DNA from: Chrysomallon squamiferum
Lineage: Eukaryota > Mollusca > Gastropoda > Neomphalida > Peltospiridae
Reading direction: 5' to 3'
Assembly (NCBI GenBank): GCA_012295275.1
Contig: CM022666.1
Coordinates: 3,228,616-3,238,615, forward strand
DNA length: 10,000 bases
In this document: positions 1-7,729 of the stretch, piece by piece
How positions within the stretch are numbered: the first letter of the stretch is position 1
How the letters are laid out: every line of letters begins with the position of its first letter
Made by a program: the position numbers and the translations under genes
The notes under the pieces: generated by a model
Database searches by the model: none
What the model saw: the letters and a program-made list of their open reading frames with translations, nothing else
Told to the model about the DNA's origin: nothing

Positions 1-190
1 TAAAGGCATTAATATCAATAAAATAATAAACTGTGTATATTTCATTGCGTAAATGTAAAAATGATATCTTTGTGAATATGATTTGAAAAGGGTAAATATT
101 TACGTTTTTAAAATTATTCATAAAAACTAAACTAAAATTTATCATCTCTGTTTGTCTATCATTTTCATTTTTTAAATCTGACATTCGTTC

Positions 191-191
<1 letters not shown>
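1..191. other. AT-rich unique sequence, no gene seen
   Basis: Low-complexity-leaning, AT-rich DNA with no frame of useful length, no RNA gene signature and no recognisable repeat. It leads directly into the long CT tract. Confidence 0.7.
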
Positions 192-283
<92 letters not shown>

Positions 284-301
284 TCTCTCTCTCTCTCTCT
301 C
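192..301. repeat. (CT)n dinucleotide microsatellite, about 110 bp
   Basis: An almost perfect CT/TC run of about 55 units, broken only by one TA at 281-282. All purines lie on the minus strand (GA)n, so it is a long mirror-symmetric polypurine/polypyrimidine tract. Such tracts can form triplex (H-) DNA and bind GAGA-type factors in other animals; function here is unknown. Confidence 0.98.
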
Positions 302-473
302 AATACGTCTTCCTAACGTGCCTTTCCAATTTATCATGCATTTTTCGACTGATGAGCAAACATATCATTATTACAAAACCTAAGTATTTTCATATTTTCT
401 CAGCGTATTTCTACTACATTAACCACTTTCAACGTATTAAAAGACTAGTGACAACCTTATAAATATCCCAGAC
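302..473. other. Unique AT-rich spacer
   Basis: Single-copy-looking sequence between the CT and AT microsatellites. No coding potential or motif is evident. Confidence 0.6.
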
Positions 474-498
474 ATATATATATATATATATATATATA
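474..498. repeat. (AT)n dinucleotide microsatellite
   Basis: An uninterrupted AT run of about 12 units. Just after it CTTAATATTA occurs twice (501-510 and 517-526), a short 16-bp-period direct repeat. Confidence 0.95.
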
Positions 499-547
499 CA
501 CTTAATATTACATTTACTTAATATTAATAAGAAGAAAAGAAACGAAG

Positions 548-569
548 AAAAAAAAAAAAAAAAAAAAAA
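548..569. repeat. Poly(A) run, A22
   Basis: Uninterrupted run of 22 A, preceded by a purine-rich AAGAAGAAAAGAAACGAAG stretch. It could be the tail of an old retroposed copy on the plus strand, but no upstream SINE or LINE body was recognised. Confidence 0.95.
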
Positions 570-922
570 TCAAGTTATTACAAAGATGTTACGCCATTCA
601 TTTATTTCCCTGCTACGAATATACTTGATTAATTTTTATTTACGTGTGATATCTCTGCGTGAACAGCCCGTTAAAAATTAACACTCTGTGTTCGTTCTCT
701 CTCGCAATTGTTGCACAAACTGCTAAATATAGTTCCAGTCTATTAAATCATAGACCAAACACTCGAACGAGTTTGCGCCTCTCTGTACTTACGTGGATGC
801 ATTCAGCGTAGCAGTCGTCCTTGAAACAATCCTCCCAAAAACTTGCATGAATGTCAAACGTGAATAGTCCGAAAGTAATAACATGCGAATTCGTGACCAA
901 GGTAACGTTTCAGTTCAAAAGC
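570..922. other. Unique sequence, no gene seen
   Basis: About 350 bp of moderately AT-rich single-copy-looking DNA. Stops interrupt all frames and no RNA fold or known element was recognised. Confidence 0.6.
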
Positions 923-943
923 CACACACACGCGCGCGCGCGC
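923..943. repeat. (CA)4(CG)n alternating purine-pyrimidine tract
   Basis: Four CA steps followed by about six CG steps give 21 nt of strictly alternating pyrimidine-purine. CG and CA/TG alternation is the classical sequence class that adopts left-handed Z-DNA under negative supercoiling. Confidence 0.93.
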
Positions 944-1012
944 TCATTTCAAGCCTCCGTTTCGATTCTCAAGATATATCTTCTGGACAGATGAAACTGC
1001 AGACTTTAATAG

Positions 1013-1082
1013 CTAATAAAAAAATAAAAAAAAATATAAAAAAAAGGTTAAAATAATAAAAGAAAAATTAATAACATTAAAA
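1013..1082. repeat. A-rich low-complexity tract
   Basis: About 70 nt dominated by A with scattered T and a few G, including several runs of 5-9 A. Probably degenerate AAAT/AAT-like material. Confidence 0.85.
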
Positions 1083-1192
1083 GCGTGCATATTTTAAAAA
1101 TATCTTCAATGAAAAAACAAACAACGGAAAAGTGAAGCGAGTGATTTCTAACAATTTATTATTTTTTCTCATTAGTATCCATGACAACGTTG

Positions 1193-1232
1193 TTTTTTTT
1201 TTTTTTTTTTTTTTTTTTTTCTCTCTCTCTCT
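1193..1232. repeat. T28 followed by (CT)6
   Basis: A 28-nt T run passes directly into six CT units and then a pyrimidine-rich stretch to about 1240. It forms a continuous polypyrimidine tract of more than 40 nt. Confidence 0.97.
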
Positions 1233-1622
1233 TCTTTTTCTAGCAAACCACGGTTGGCTGTTGAAGTTTTCAATGGCTTTCTGCTCTGCGGGTGCAACTG
1301 AAGATTAACTTTTTCCTTTTATTTGGAAGTTTACTTGCGTCGAAAAGGAAAAAAAAAAAAGAGGGGATAACCGCAGAGACAAAGATTCAACAACGGTGTT
1401 GAATGGCAGAGAAAGAGTGAATCCCATGCAGTGTTATCGTATGATTATGATAATGAGGTCCAAACGTCATGTGACCCTATGGTATCCGCCCATTTCCTGA
1501 AGTGATTGGCATTCAGATGTAACCAAGTACTGTGAATAATAAAAACAGTTTAAGTGGTGCGGGCTATTACTTTGTAATTAAAACGTAAACGAACGATGAA
1601 ATTTTTATATGTTTCTAAACTG
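1233..1622. other. Unique sequence, no gene seen
   Basis: About 390 bp of single-copy-looking DNA with an A-rich patch around 1349-1361 and the perfect hairpin listed separately. No frame, RNA gene or known mobile element was recognised. Confidence 0.6.
1385..1404. other. Perfect 8-bp hairpin with 4-nt loop
   Basis: ATTCAACA (1385-1392) and TGTTGAAT (1397-1404) are exact reverse complements around an ACGG loop. It lies in unique sequence and is not followed by a T run, so it is not a pol III terminator-like structure. A chance occurrence is possible. Confidence 0.8.
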
Positions 1623-1649
1623 TCTCTCTCTCTCTGTGTGTGTGTGTGT
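1623..1649. repeat. Compound (TC)6(TG)7 microsatellite
   Basis: Six TC units pass directly into about seven TG units, then a looser GTGTGTAT tail to about 1660. Confidence 0.95.
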
Positions 1650-1694
1650 ATAAGTGTGTATTAATAAAATTTATATACTGTTGTTATATTACAG

Positions 1695-2050
1695 AACAAC
1701 AACGACAACTACTACTATTAATAATAATTACTACAGTTGCTGATACTACTACTACAATTTCTAGTACTAGTACTACTGCTATTGTTGCTAGTTCTACTAC
1801 TATAATACTACTATAATTATTACTACTATGCTACTATTACTACTATCACCACTATTAATTATACTATAGCTACTGTTAAAAAGCTACTATTATTATCACT
1901 CCAAAATTTCTACTGTTATTTAAATTTCTACTATTATCGCTAAATCTCTACTACTTATTCTATTATTATTATAATTATTTATTTCACTATTATCGCTACA
2001 ACGGTAATATACTACTTATTCTATTATTATTATTATTATTTATTGCAGTA
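1695..2050. repeat. Degenerate ACT/ATT trinucleotide array
   Basis: About 350 bp made mainly of three-base units: AAC at the left, then TAC/ACT, then ATT at the right, with many substitutions and short interruptions. It holds a local longer duplication: ACTATTATCGCTA at 1930-1942 and 1986-1998, each followed by ACTACTTATTCTATTATTATT-like sequence at 1950 and 2011. This implies a segmental copy of about 56-61 bp inside the older trinucleotide array. Confidence 0.88.
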
Positions 2051-2340
2051 CCATAACAATTATTAAACTAATAATTACAGTAAATATAAACGTTACAATC
2101 ACGGAATATTTTGTTATTGGTTGCTGTTGTTTGATTCTATCAACTACTTTACGTTATCTAAGACAGGTGAGATGCTGTTGTTGACACCGTCTACTTAAAG
2201 TGAACACCACGTCGTGGTGGTTGTTGTGATATCTTAACGGTAGGCGGTGGTAAACTGGAAAGTGGTGAAAGGAAAGAGAATAATTGCTAAAATATTCAAA
2301 TAAAACACAGCTGTTTTAATAAGCGTCTGTTATATGTTAC
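2051..2340. other. Unique sequence, no gene seen
   Basis: Single-copy-looking DNA with TGTTG/GTGGT-rich patches. It contains the short perfect inverted repeat CACCACG-T-CGTGGTG at 2205-2219. No coding potential was recognised. Confidence 0.6.
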
Positions 2341-2482
2341 TGATATTGTGTTTATGTTTGTGTGTGGGTGTGTATTTATCTATATATGTATGTATGTATG
2401 TATATATAAATGTATATATGAATATATGAATGTATGTATGTATATATGTATGTATGTATGTATGTGTGTATGTATGTACGCA
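2341..2482. repeat. Imperfect (GTAT)n / (AT)n array
   Basis: A TGTG-rich lead-in gives way to TATG/TATA tetranucleotides with the longest clean GTAT runs near 2388-2402 and 2430-2476. TATA and GAAT variants interrupt it. Confidence 0.93.
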
Positions 2483-2550
2483 TTCATGCTTTCAGATCCA
2501 CGTTATAACTATATCTGAATATTTATATTTGCATATTTGTCCGAGGCAAA

Positions 2551-2624
2551 TATGAATGTATGCGTGTGTATGTACATATTATATATGTGTGTATGTGTGT
2601 GTGTGTATGTATGTATGTATGTAT
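2551..2624. repeat. Second (GTAT)n/(GT)n array
   Basis: Mixed GTAT and GTGT units, ending in five clean GTAT units. It lies about 70 bp after the first GTAT array and may be a split part of it. An apparent 86-residue frame here starts at TTG and reads Val-Cys-Val-Cys from the repeat, so it is not a gene. Confidence 0.92.
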
Positions 2625-2830
2625 TCATATTCAGTGGTTCGAGTTTCACAATGTCTGCAAATTTATGTTTGTCTCTACACCGAACGACTCGTTTTCATAA
2701 TGCAAACAGTTCAATGACCCATACAGAGCAAAAGGTCAAAAATAAAATATGCACGTTCATTTCATCACCTAATTTGTCACCTTCTCCAGCATTTTGAGAG
2801 ATCACTTTGTACCAAGATAACCAATGAATC
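2625..2830. other. Unique sequence, no gene seen
   Basis: Single-copy-looking DNA. The TTCGAG-containing segment at about 2637-2648 resembles a tRNA T-arm only weakly and has no companion arms. Confidence 0.55.
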
Positions 2831-2880
2831 TTTTTTTTCTTCTTTTATTTTTTTTTAAATAAAAATAAAAATAAAAATAA
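2831..2880. repeat. T-rich tract and (AAAAT)4
   Basis: A T-rich pyrimidine stretch is followed at about 2857-2880 by four AAAAT pentanucleotide units. Confidence 0.9.
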
Positions 2881-2899
2881 TTTATGTTAATTTATTGAA

Positions 2900-2915
2900 T
2901 TTTTTTTTTTTTTTT
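2900..2915. repeat. T16 run
   Basis: Uninterrupted run of 16 T. Confidence 0.95.
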
Positions 2916-3132
2916 CAAAATTTCAATCGCTCAAGATAATGATCACCGTCGCTTTCTGATAGAAAGACTTTGAAAAATTGGCTGCCTTTTCACTACACCG
3001 ATTCTTCATATCTTGTAGCGCCTGTCAATCAACGTGATTGGCCGCAAAAAGGACTTGTACCCAGTCACTGCGATGTGACACGCAACCCAGAATTCATTTT
3101 TGCACCCCATCTCCGCAAATATCAAATCATTT
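2916..3132. other. Unique sequence with small hairpin and reverse CCAAT motif
   Basis: Unique DNA of moderate GC. CAATCA (3026-3031) and TGATTG (3035-3040) are exact reverse complements around ACG. The right arm with the following GC reads GCCAATCA on the minus strand, a good match to a CCAAT box. No gene start is visible nearby, so promoter function is not supported. Confidence 0.55.
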
Positions 3133-3151
3133 AAAAAAAAAAAAAAAAAAA
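3133..3151. repeat. Poly(A) run, A19
   Basis: Uninterrupted run of 19 A immediately left of the CpG-rich segment. Confidence 0.95.
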
Positions 3152-3437
3152 TTTCATTCAACAACGAGATGATGGGCCTCCGATTCTTGCCCGAAGCTTC
3201 TTATTCCGGGTAGAATGAAGCCGGAACGATCGGGGTGTCGGGTGTCAAATTATAACTGAGAGGCGAAACCGGAGCCGTCGGCAAAGCAGCGGGTCGTGAA
3301 ACCGGTGTAATGGTCACACGCGAGTGAACGCGGACCACTCAACACGGGCGTTTTTTTTTTAAAACCCGGACTATTTATCACGGGGAACAAATCGCTGTTG
3401 GACTTCGATTGTTCGAGTATCTGCCTCGCTCAGGGAA
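3152..3437. other. Locally CpG-rich unique segment
   Basis: By hand count about 27 CpG dinucleotides fall in roughly 270 bp, far denser than the AT-rich surroundings. All three plus frames contain stops, so it is not an evident exon. GAAACCGG occurs twice (3265-3272 and 3298-3305). It could be an unmethylated regulatory segment, a decayed mobile element or a short conserved non-coding element. Confidence 0.6.
3190..3234. other. Interrupted 14-bp hairpin
   Basis: Three helices stack: CCCGA (3190-3194) with TCGGG (3230-3234), GCTTC (3196-3200) with GAAGC (3217-3221), and ATTC (3203-3206) with GAAT (3213-3216). The loop is CGGGTA. Small bulges (1 and 2 nt on the left, 8 nt on the right) separate the helices. 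No RNA family was recognised. Confidence 0.65.
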
Positions 3438-3659
3438 TTTTTTTTTTTTTTTTTTTTGTTGTTGTTTGATAATGAGGATGAATTATTTTTTTCTTCTTCT
3501 TCTTCTTCTTTTTTTTTTAATCTCTTCTTTTCTTTTCTTTTATTGTATATACATAAAAAAAAAAAATAACCTCTATGAGCTCTTTTAATGGTTTATTGTT
3601 TTTTTCTTTTCTTTTCTTTCTTTATTTTTATTATTATTATTATTAATTTTTTTTCTTCT
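3438..3659. repeat. Pyrimidine-rich low-complexity region
   Basis: T20 at 3438-3457, (TTC)6 at 3491-3508, T- and CTTTT-rich stretches, an A12 run at 3555-3566, and an ATT tract at about 3627-3645. Apart from the A12 patch and a short unique piece at 3567-3595, it is almost wholly T or CT. Confidence 0.88.
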
Positions 3660-3900
3660 TCTGCGAAGTTCAATAAAATGAATAGAAACGTCGTTGTAGT
3701 TGAGATTATCACTGGCAACGCTCCGCCCGAAAGCGAGTATGTCACAAATGATTAGAGGAGAAACTGATGGGGGAAATCAACATCAAAGAGGGAAATAGAT
3801 GTAATGACACGCTTCCGACAGATTGCCACGCCCACTTGAGGGTTGCCCGGTACTGCACATTTTGTTTAAGAAAAGAATTAAAAAAAAAAAAAAAAAAAAA
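3660..3900 (+). other. Unique block ending in A21; possible retroposed 3' end
   Basis: About 220 bp of non-repetitive, moderately GC-containing sequence ends in AAGAAAAGAATT followed by A21 (3880-3900). A body followed by a long A tail is the usual form of a retroposed SINE or mRNA copy. No A or B box, target-site duplication or known family was identified, so the reading is tentative. The frame at 3823-4029 starts at TTG and runs through poly-Lys and the GAT repeat, so it is not a gene. Confidence 0.35.
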
Positions 3901-3966
3901 CTAAATAATTATAATGATAAAAGAAATAATAGTGGTATATTTATATTTAATAATAATATCAGGAGA

Positions 3967-4026
3967 ATAATGATGATAATGATGACGTTGATGATGATGA
4001 TAATGATGATGATGGCGATGATAATA
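3967..4026. repeat. Imperfect (GAT)n trinucleotide tract
   Basis: About 20 ATG/TGA/GAT units with AAT, ACG and GGC variants. Confidence 0.92.
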
Positions 4027-4081
4027 TGAAGAGATACAACAGCAATAATATAACCGCAAAAAACTACCTAACTAATTTACT

Positions 4082-4099
4082 AACTAACTAACTAAATAA

Positions 4100-4188
<89 letters not shown>
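4082..4188. repeat. Compound (AACT)n(AAAT)n(AAT)n microsatellite
   Basis: Three or four AACT units give way to about a dozen AAAT units up to about 4143, then about 15 AAT units. The blocks join without spacer, each differing from the next by one base or one deletion, as expected when slippage expands successive variants of one seed. Confidence 0.97.
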
Positions 4189-4191
<3 letters not shown>

Positions 4192-4724
4192 TTAAGCCAA
4201 TTTTCTTCATTTATTTACAAATAAGGATGTGATATTAATACTTACAACCAATATTCCTGTTTGTTTGCTTACTCATATCTCTGTCTGTCTGTCTGTCTTT
4301 CCGTTCATTCCTCTTTCCTTCCATTTTTCAGTGCTTCAGTACGTCTGTCTGTCTTAATATCTACACGTCTGTTTGTCTGATGTAAATATATGTATTCTTT
4401 TCTTGAGTGATAACTGAAGTATCTGACTAAATAAATATCTAAACAGACTTCATTTACCTTGGTTTGAATCACGGATCTGTTGTTTTCGTGGTGAGTGTAA
4501 CAGAAATTTAACAATCACCTCACACAAAAACAAAAAAAAACAACCCTTAGAATGATTGCCTCACATTAAATTCAAGATTTATGGCCATTATTTTTACGCT
4601 TTCGATCATTCGTTCAGTTCAAACAATGCTTTTTAAACCTTCGCCTTTTTTTTTTCCCCAGCCTGTTGCGAAAACACTGAACGATCATCAATCGACGAAT
4701 ACCAGAAATACCCTAAACTTCACG
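4189..4724. other. Unique sequence with short CTGT tracts, no gene seen
   Basis: About 530 bp, mostly single-copy-looking. Four CTGT units lie at 4281-4297 and a degenerate echo at about 4340-4380. Short frames on either strand (for example the minus frame at 4305-4514) have no domain or composition suggesting coding. Confidence 0.6.
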
Positions 4725-4749
4725 GGTGGTGGTGGTGGTGGTGTGTGTG
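4725..4749. repeat. (GGT)6(GT)4 tract
   Basis: Six GGT units run directly into four GT units. The plus strand is G-rich with regularly spaced GG pairs, so a two-tier G-quadruplex is conceivable. Confidence 0.93.
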
Positions 4750-5370
4750 CTATAACGACCATAAGACGAGAATTTAAATCTTTTCAAGTACTTCTTCCTT
4801 TTTTTTTTTCAATTATCTATTTATTTAACTGCCATTAACCTTTTTCTTATGCCGTGCTGTATGCATTAAATTCCTCGGGTTTAAAAGCCGTTACGATTAT
4901 AGACCAACAGAAACGTCAAAAAGCCAATGACTGCGGACTTAAATTTATGGGCATTACGTCACGGGTTTGTGCTGTTCACGCTGGAAGACACGACTGGTGG
5001 ACAGTTAAAATGCTACGCTTGCGGCCGCACAGTTATGGCGGGTATTTTTCTCCCCGTTTTCGGAGATTCTGTTACGACGTTTAATACCGGTTAACAGTCA
5101 GAGTGTCATTATAATACGGTAGAAACAGCGACAGGGAAAGTGACATTCTCGTCATTTGGCCCCCATTGCTGTCACTCCGCGCGGAAATCTTAATTTACGT
5201 GTATTTGTAGCCAACCATTGAATACTTTTGTTCTTCGCTGTAATTGCAAATCGTGTGAAAAATCAGCTCGGTGATCATTTTGTTGACGTGAATGTTTCTC
5301 AAAATTCAATAACGCCAATGTGAGATACTGACAAAGTGAAAATGGTCATGACAGTAGATTTAAAATGAAA
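4750..5370. other. Longest unique stretch, no supportable gene
   Basis: About 620 bp of single-copy-looking DNA with a T-rich patch near 4799-4810 and a GC-richer centre, including GCGGCCGC near 5021. A 76-residue frame at 4854-5084 begins at GTG, has its first ATG only near 4946, and shows no domain, signal peptide or membrane segment. AGTGACA (5139-5145) and TGTCACT (5170-5176) form a weak inverted pair. An exon fragment cannot be excluded. Confidence 0.55.
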
Positions 5371-5660
5371 TTATGTTATGTTGTACTTATTATATTATAT
5401 TATATTATATTATATTATATTATTAGGTTATATTATATTATATATTATATTAGGTTATATTATAATACAGTATATTATATTAAGTTATATTATATATTAT
5501 ATATTATATTATGTTATATATTTTATTATATCATATTATGTTAGGTTATGTTATATTATATCATATATTGTATTATATTATATTATATTATATTACATTA
5601 TATTATGTTATGTTATATTGTATTGTGTTGTGTTGTATCATATTGTATTTTATTATGCTA
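5371..5660. repeat. (ATATT)n pentanucleotide array with variants
   Basis: About 290 bp of ATATT/TTATA units on the plus strand. Frequent single-base variants include GTTAT, TATAT insertions, TCATA and TTGTG, the last concentrated at the right end. TTAGGTTA occurs three times, near 5424, 5449 and 5541. Frames reading Tyr-Ile-Ile-Leu across it are translation artefacts. Confidence 0.95.
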
Positions 5661-5751
5661 CATTAGAAAATTGTTCACTGACAAGAAAAAACCCAATAAA
5701 ACTAGAGTAACGATGAATAGATATAAAACAACATTTTTTCAGAGAGACACC
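5661..5751. other. Short unique spacer
   Basis: About 90 bp of AT-rich single-copy-looking sequence between the ATATT and AAT/AAC arrays. Confidence 0.6.
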
Positions 5752-5789
5752 CAAAATAATAATAATAACTGAACAACAACAACAATAAC

Positions 5790-5833
<44 letters not shown>

Positions 5834-5971
5834 CAACAACAACAACAAAAATAATAATAATAATAATTGAATAATAACAACAACAACAACAATAATAATA
5901 ATAGTAACAACAACAACAACGGCAACAATAATAATAACAATAACAATAACAATAACTTAAACAACAACACG
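5752..5971. repeat. (AAT)n/(AAC)n trinucleotide array
   Basis: About 220 bp of AAT blocks alternating with AAC blocks, with the longest AAT run at about 5789-5829. Isolated variants include GAA, AGT and GGC. The minus strand reads as long Leu, Tyr and Cys homopolymers without a gene. Confidence 0.95.
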
Positions 5972-5989
5972 ATATGAAACATTACATAA

Positions 5990-6105
5990 TTTTTTTTTTT
6001 TTAATTTTTATTAAAAGCCATCTTTTATTTTTTTTTCGTTTTGATTCTGAAAACCCCAACAGGAACAACAAAAAAAAAAAAAAAACAACAACAACAAAAC
6101 AACTC
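5990..6105. repeat. T- and A-rich low-complexity stretch
   Basis: T13 at 5990-6002, further T runs, then A16 at 6070-6085 followed by CAACAACAAC. The AAC tail probably belongs with the preceding AAT/AAC array. Confidence 0.85.
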
Positions 6106-6499
6106 AACAAAGGGCTTATTTTTCTGTGTTATACTCGGCTATGGCTTTTATACAACGAAACCTAAATCCTGGCTTTATGAGAAGTAAAGTCAGTCAAAAT
6201 TACGAAATATCTCGCCTTTGTTATACAACGATTTGAAATCATAGACCTCTAAATTGACTGGGGACCTCGGAATAACTGGCGGGCTCAAGACTAGGAATGC
6301 GTGAAATGGGTTTAGTGAATGGCATTCTGGTGTTAATGTGTTAAGTCAGAGATTTTTTTTTTCTGCCTCTGTGGAAAATTTCGCCGTCGTGTTTCGTGTG
6401 TCCCGAGCAATCGTTCCATTCTGTGTTCGGTTGTTAACAGTTTGTGCGTCTGCATGTGTATTGTGTATGGTGAAAAAAGGTATTATGATAACAAATCAA
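6106..6499. other. Unique sequence, no gene seen
   Basis: About 390 bp of single-copy-looking DNA. A 92-residue frame from 6338 starts at TTG and passes through a poly-Lys run and a poly-Leu run encoded by an A run and a TTG repeat, so it is not supported as coding. No RNA gene was recognised. Confidence 0.6.
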
Positions 6500-6556
6500 A
6501 AAAAAAAAAGAAGAGAAGAGACATGTTTGTTGTTGTTGTTATTATTTTTTTTATTT
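6500..6556. repeat. A10, (TTG)4 and T-rich stretch
   Basis: A run of about ten A, a purine-rich AAGAAGAGAAGAG piece, then TTG/TTA units and a T run. Confidence 0.85.
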
Positions 6557-6592
6557 AGGGGGTGGGTGGATAGGATAGATAGGGTAAAAGTA

Positions 6593-6624
6593 AGAAGTAA
6601 GAAATTTGAGAAGTAAGAAATTTG
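6593..6624 (+). repeat. Perfect 16-bp tandem duplication
   Basis: AGAAGTAAGAAATTTG occurs at 6593-6608 and again at 6609-6624 with no mismatch and no spacer. Identity implies a recent duplication; only two copies are present. Confidence 0.95.
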
Positions 6625-6682
6625 TTTTTGTGAACAGACGATTGAATTCTTAAACAATTACTGTTTCGTATATAACAGTAAT

Positions 6683-6800
6683 GTATTTATCTATTTATCT
6701 GTCTATATGTCTGTCTGTCTATCTATCAGTCTGTCTGTATGTCTGTCTGTCTGTCTGTCTGTCTGTCTTTCTGTATGTATATCTGTCTACCTATCTGTCA
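6683..6800. repeat. Imperfect (CTGT/CTAT)n array
   Basis: Mixed TCTA and TCTG units, the longest clean stretch being CTGT at about 6740-6767. TATG and CCTA variants interrupt it. Confidence 0.95.
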
Positions 6801-6894
6801 ATATAATACGTATGTTCATATATATTATATTTATATTTATAAAAATGATCTACTTAGTTTCTTAATGGATGATGTTACCTTTACAGTGGGTCTC

Positions 6895-6926
6895 TCTTTC
6901 TGTCTGTCTGTCTGTCTGTTTGTCTG
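6895..6926. repeat. Short (CTGT)n array
   Basis: A CTCTCT lead-in followed by about six CTGT units with one TTGT variant. It sits about 100 bp after the larger CTGT/CTAT array and may have been separated from it. Confidence 0.93.
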
Positions 6927-7018
6927 TTATACACAATACATTCATAGCGACACATATATTTACAAAATGAAAATACAGTGTATTGTATATTTTGCATTTT
7001 ATTTATTCGCTTTTTTGT

Positions 7019-7113
7019 AAAAAAAAAAAAAAAAATATTTAATTTAATTATTCATTCATTAATTTCCATAACGATAAAACAAGAATAAATAAATAAATAA
7101 ATAAATAAATAAA
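7019..7113. repeat. A17, AT-rich spacer and (AAAT)7
   Basis: A17 at 7019-7035, then short AT-rich unique sequence, then about seven AAAT units at 7085-7113. Confidence 0.92.
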
Positions 7114-7364
7114 AAAAGAATACTCCTAAAACGTCTATTTAGAAAGATAACGATAAAATTGAAATGTTTATAACGAAATAATATTTCAAAACAATTTAAT
7201 TATAAAATAAATTAATTTAATTAATTAAAGTGTTTCATAAACAGAAAAAAAAATTTGTTTGTTCGACTTTAGTTTCGTTTTCAAATTAATTAAAAGATAG
7301 ACTGCAATCGTTCAGAAAATATTTCATACTCTTTCAAGTATGATTTATTCTAAAAGATCGTTTA
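7114..7364. other. Very AT-rich sequence, no gene seen
   Basis: AT-rich DNA with TTAATTAA-type palindromes around 7211-7229 and 7285-7293. No frame or RNA gene. Confidence 0.6.
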
Positions 7365-7393
7365 TTTTTTTTTTTTTTTTTTACAAAGCTTTG
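7365..7393. repeat. T18 run and 10-bp palindrome
   Basis: T18 at 7365-7382 is followed after one A by CAAAGCTTTG (7384-7393), which is self-complementary. Confidence 0.9.
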
Positions 7394-7598
7394 CAAAGCA
7401 GCCTTTTAAAAAAATATACATTCAATTTCACATACCTCCCAAATATCTTTTATCTTTTCTTTTTCTTTTTTTTTATCTTTTAATTCCAAGGGATTTAACA
7501 TGTGTTTTAAACTATCCTGTTATTCTTTGTAGCTGTTTTCCCACTGAGAAAATATTGTTTTCGTGATAGAAAACTTCTTATGGCGAAGTCGAAAATTC

Positions 7599-7599
<1 letters not shown>
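7394..7599. other. Unique AT-rich sequence, no gene seen
   Basis: About 200 bp with a CTTTT-rich patch around 7447-7481. No gene or known element. Confidence 0.6.

Positions 7600-7629
<30 letters not shown>
7600..7629. repeat. T30 homopolymer
   Basis: The longest uninterrupted homopolymer in the window, 30 T. Confidence 0.96.
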
Positions 7630-7633
<4 letters not shown>

Positions 7634-7700
7634 CTTCTGAATGACGGAAAGAAAGGGTACATAACTCTGTCATTTTTCTACTCTTTTGCTTCAGGAAGGG
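7630..7700. other. Unique 71-bp segment between T30 and A19
   Basis: A short unique piece lying between opposed T and A runs. TACCCCTT near its left end is nearly complementary to AAAGGGTA at about 7652-7659. Confidence 0.6.
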
Positions 7701-7729
7701 AAAAAAAAAAAAAAAAAAATAATAATATT
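7701..7729. repeat. A19 followed by about three AAT units
   Basis: A19 at 7701-7719 runs into TAATAATATT. This is the reverse complement in form of the ATT-T tract at 8098-8161. Confidence 0.93.

Noticed and set aside
2630-2650. TTCGAG motif resembling a tRNA T-loop or pol III B box; similar words near 3409 and on the minus strand near 7795
   Set aside because: None has a proper 5-bp T-stem together with an A box at the right distance, and no cloverleaf could be drawn.
4954-4964. TTACGTCACGG shared with 9176-9186, a possible dispersed element
   Set aside because: An 11-nt match between two places in 10 kb is expected by chance, and the flanks do not align.
4854-5084. A 76-residue frame in unique sequence
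   Set aside because: It begins at GTG with no early ATG and shows no domain, signal peptide or splice context. An open frame of this length is expected by chance. It remains the least implausible coding candidate.
5424-5550. TTAGGTTA words suggesting an interstitial telomere repeat
   Set aside because: They are scattered single variants within an ATATT array, not tandem TTAGG or TTAGGG units.
5378-5982. Frames of about 110 residues on both strands with Tyr-Ile-Leu or poly-Leu/Cys runs that look like membrane segments
   Set aside because: They are encoded entirely by the ATATT and AAT/AAC repeats, and apparent hydrophobicity follows from the repeat composition.
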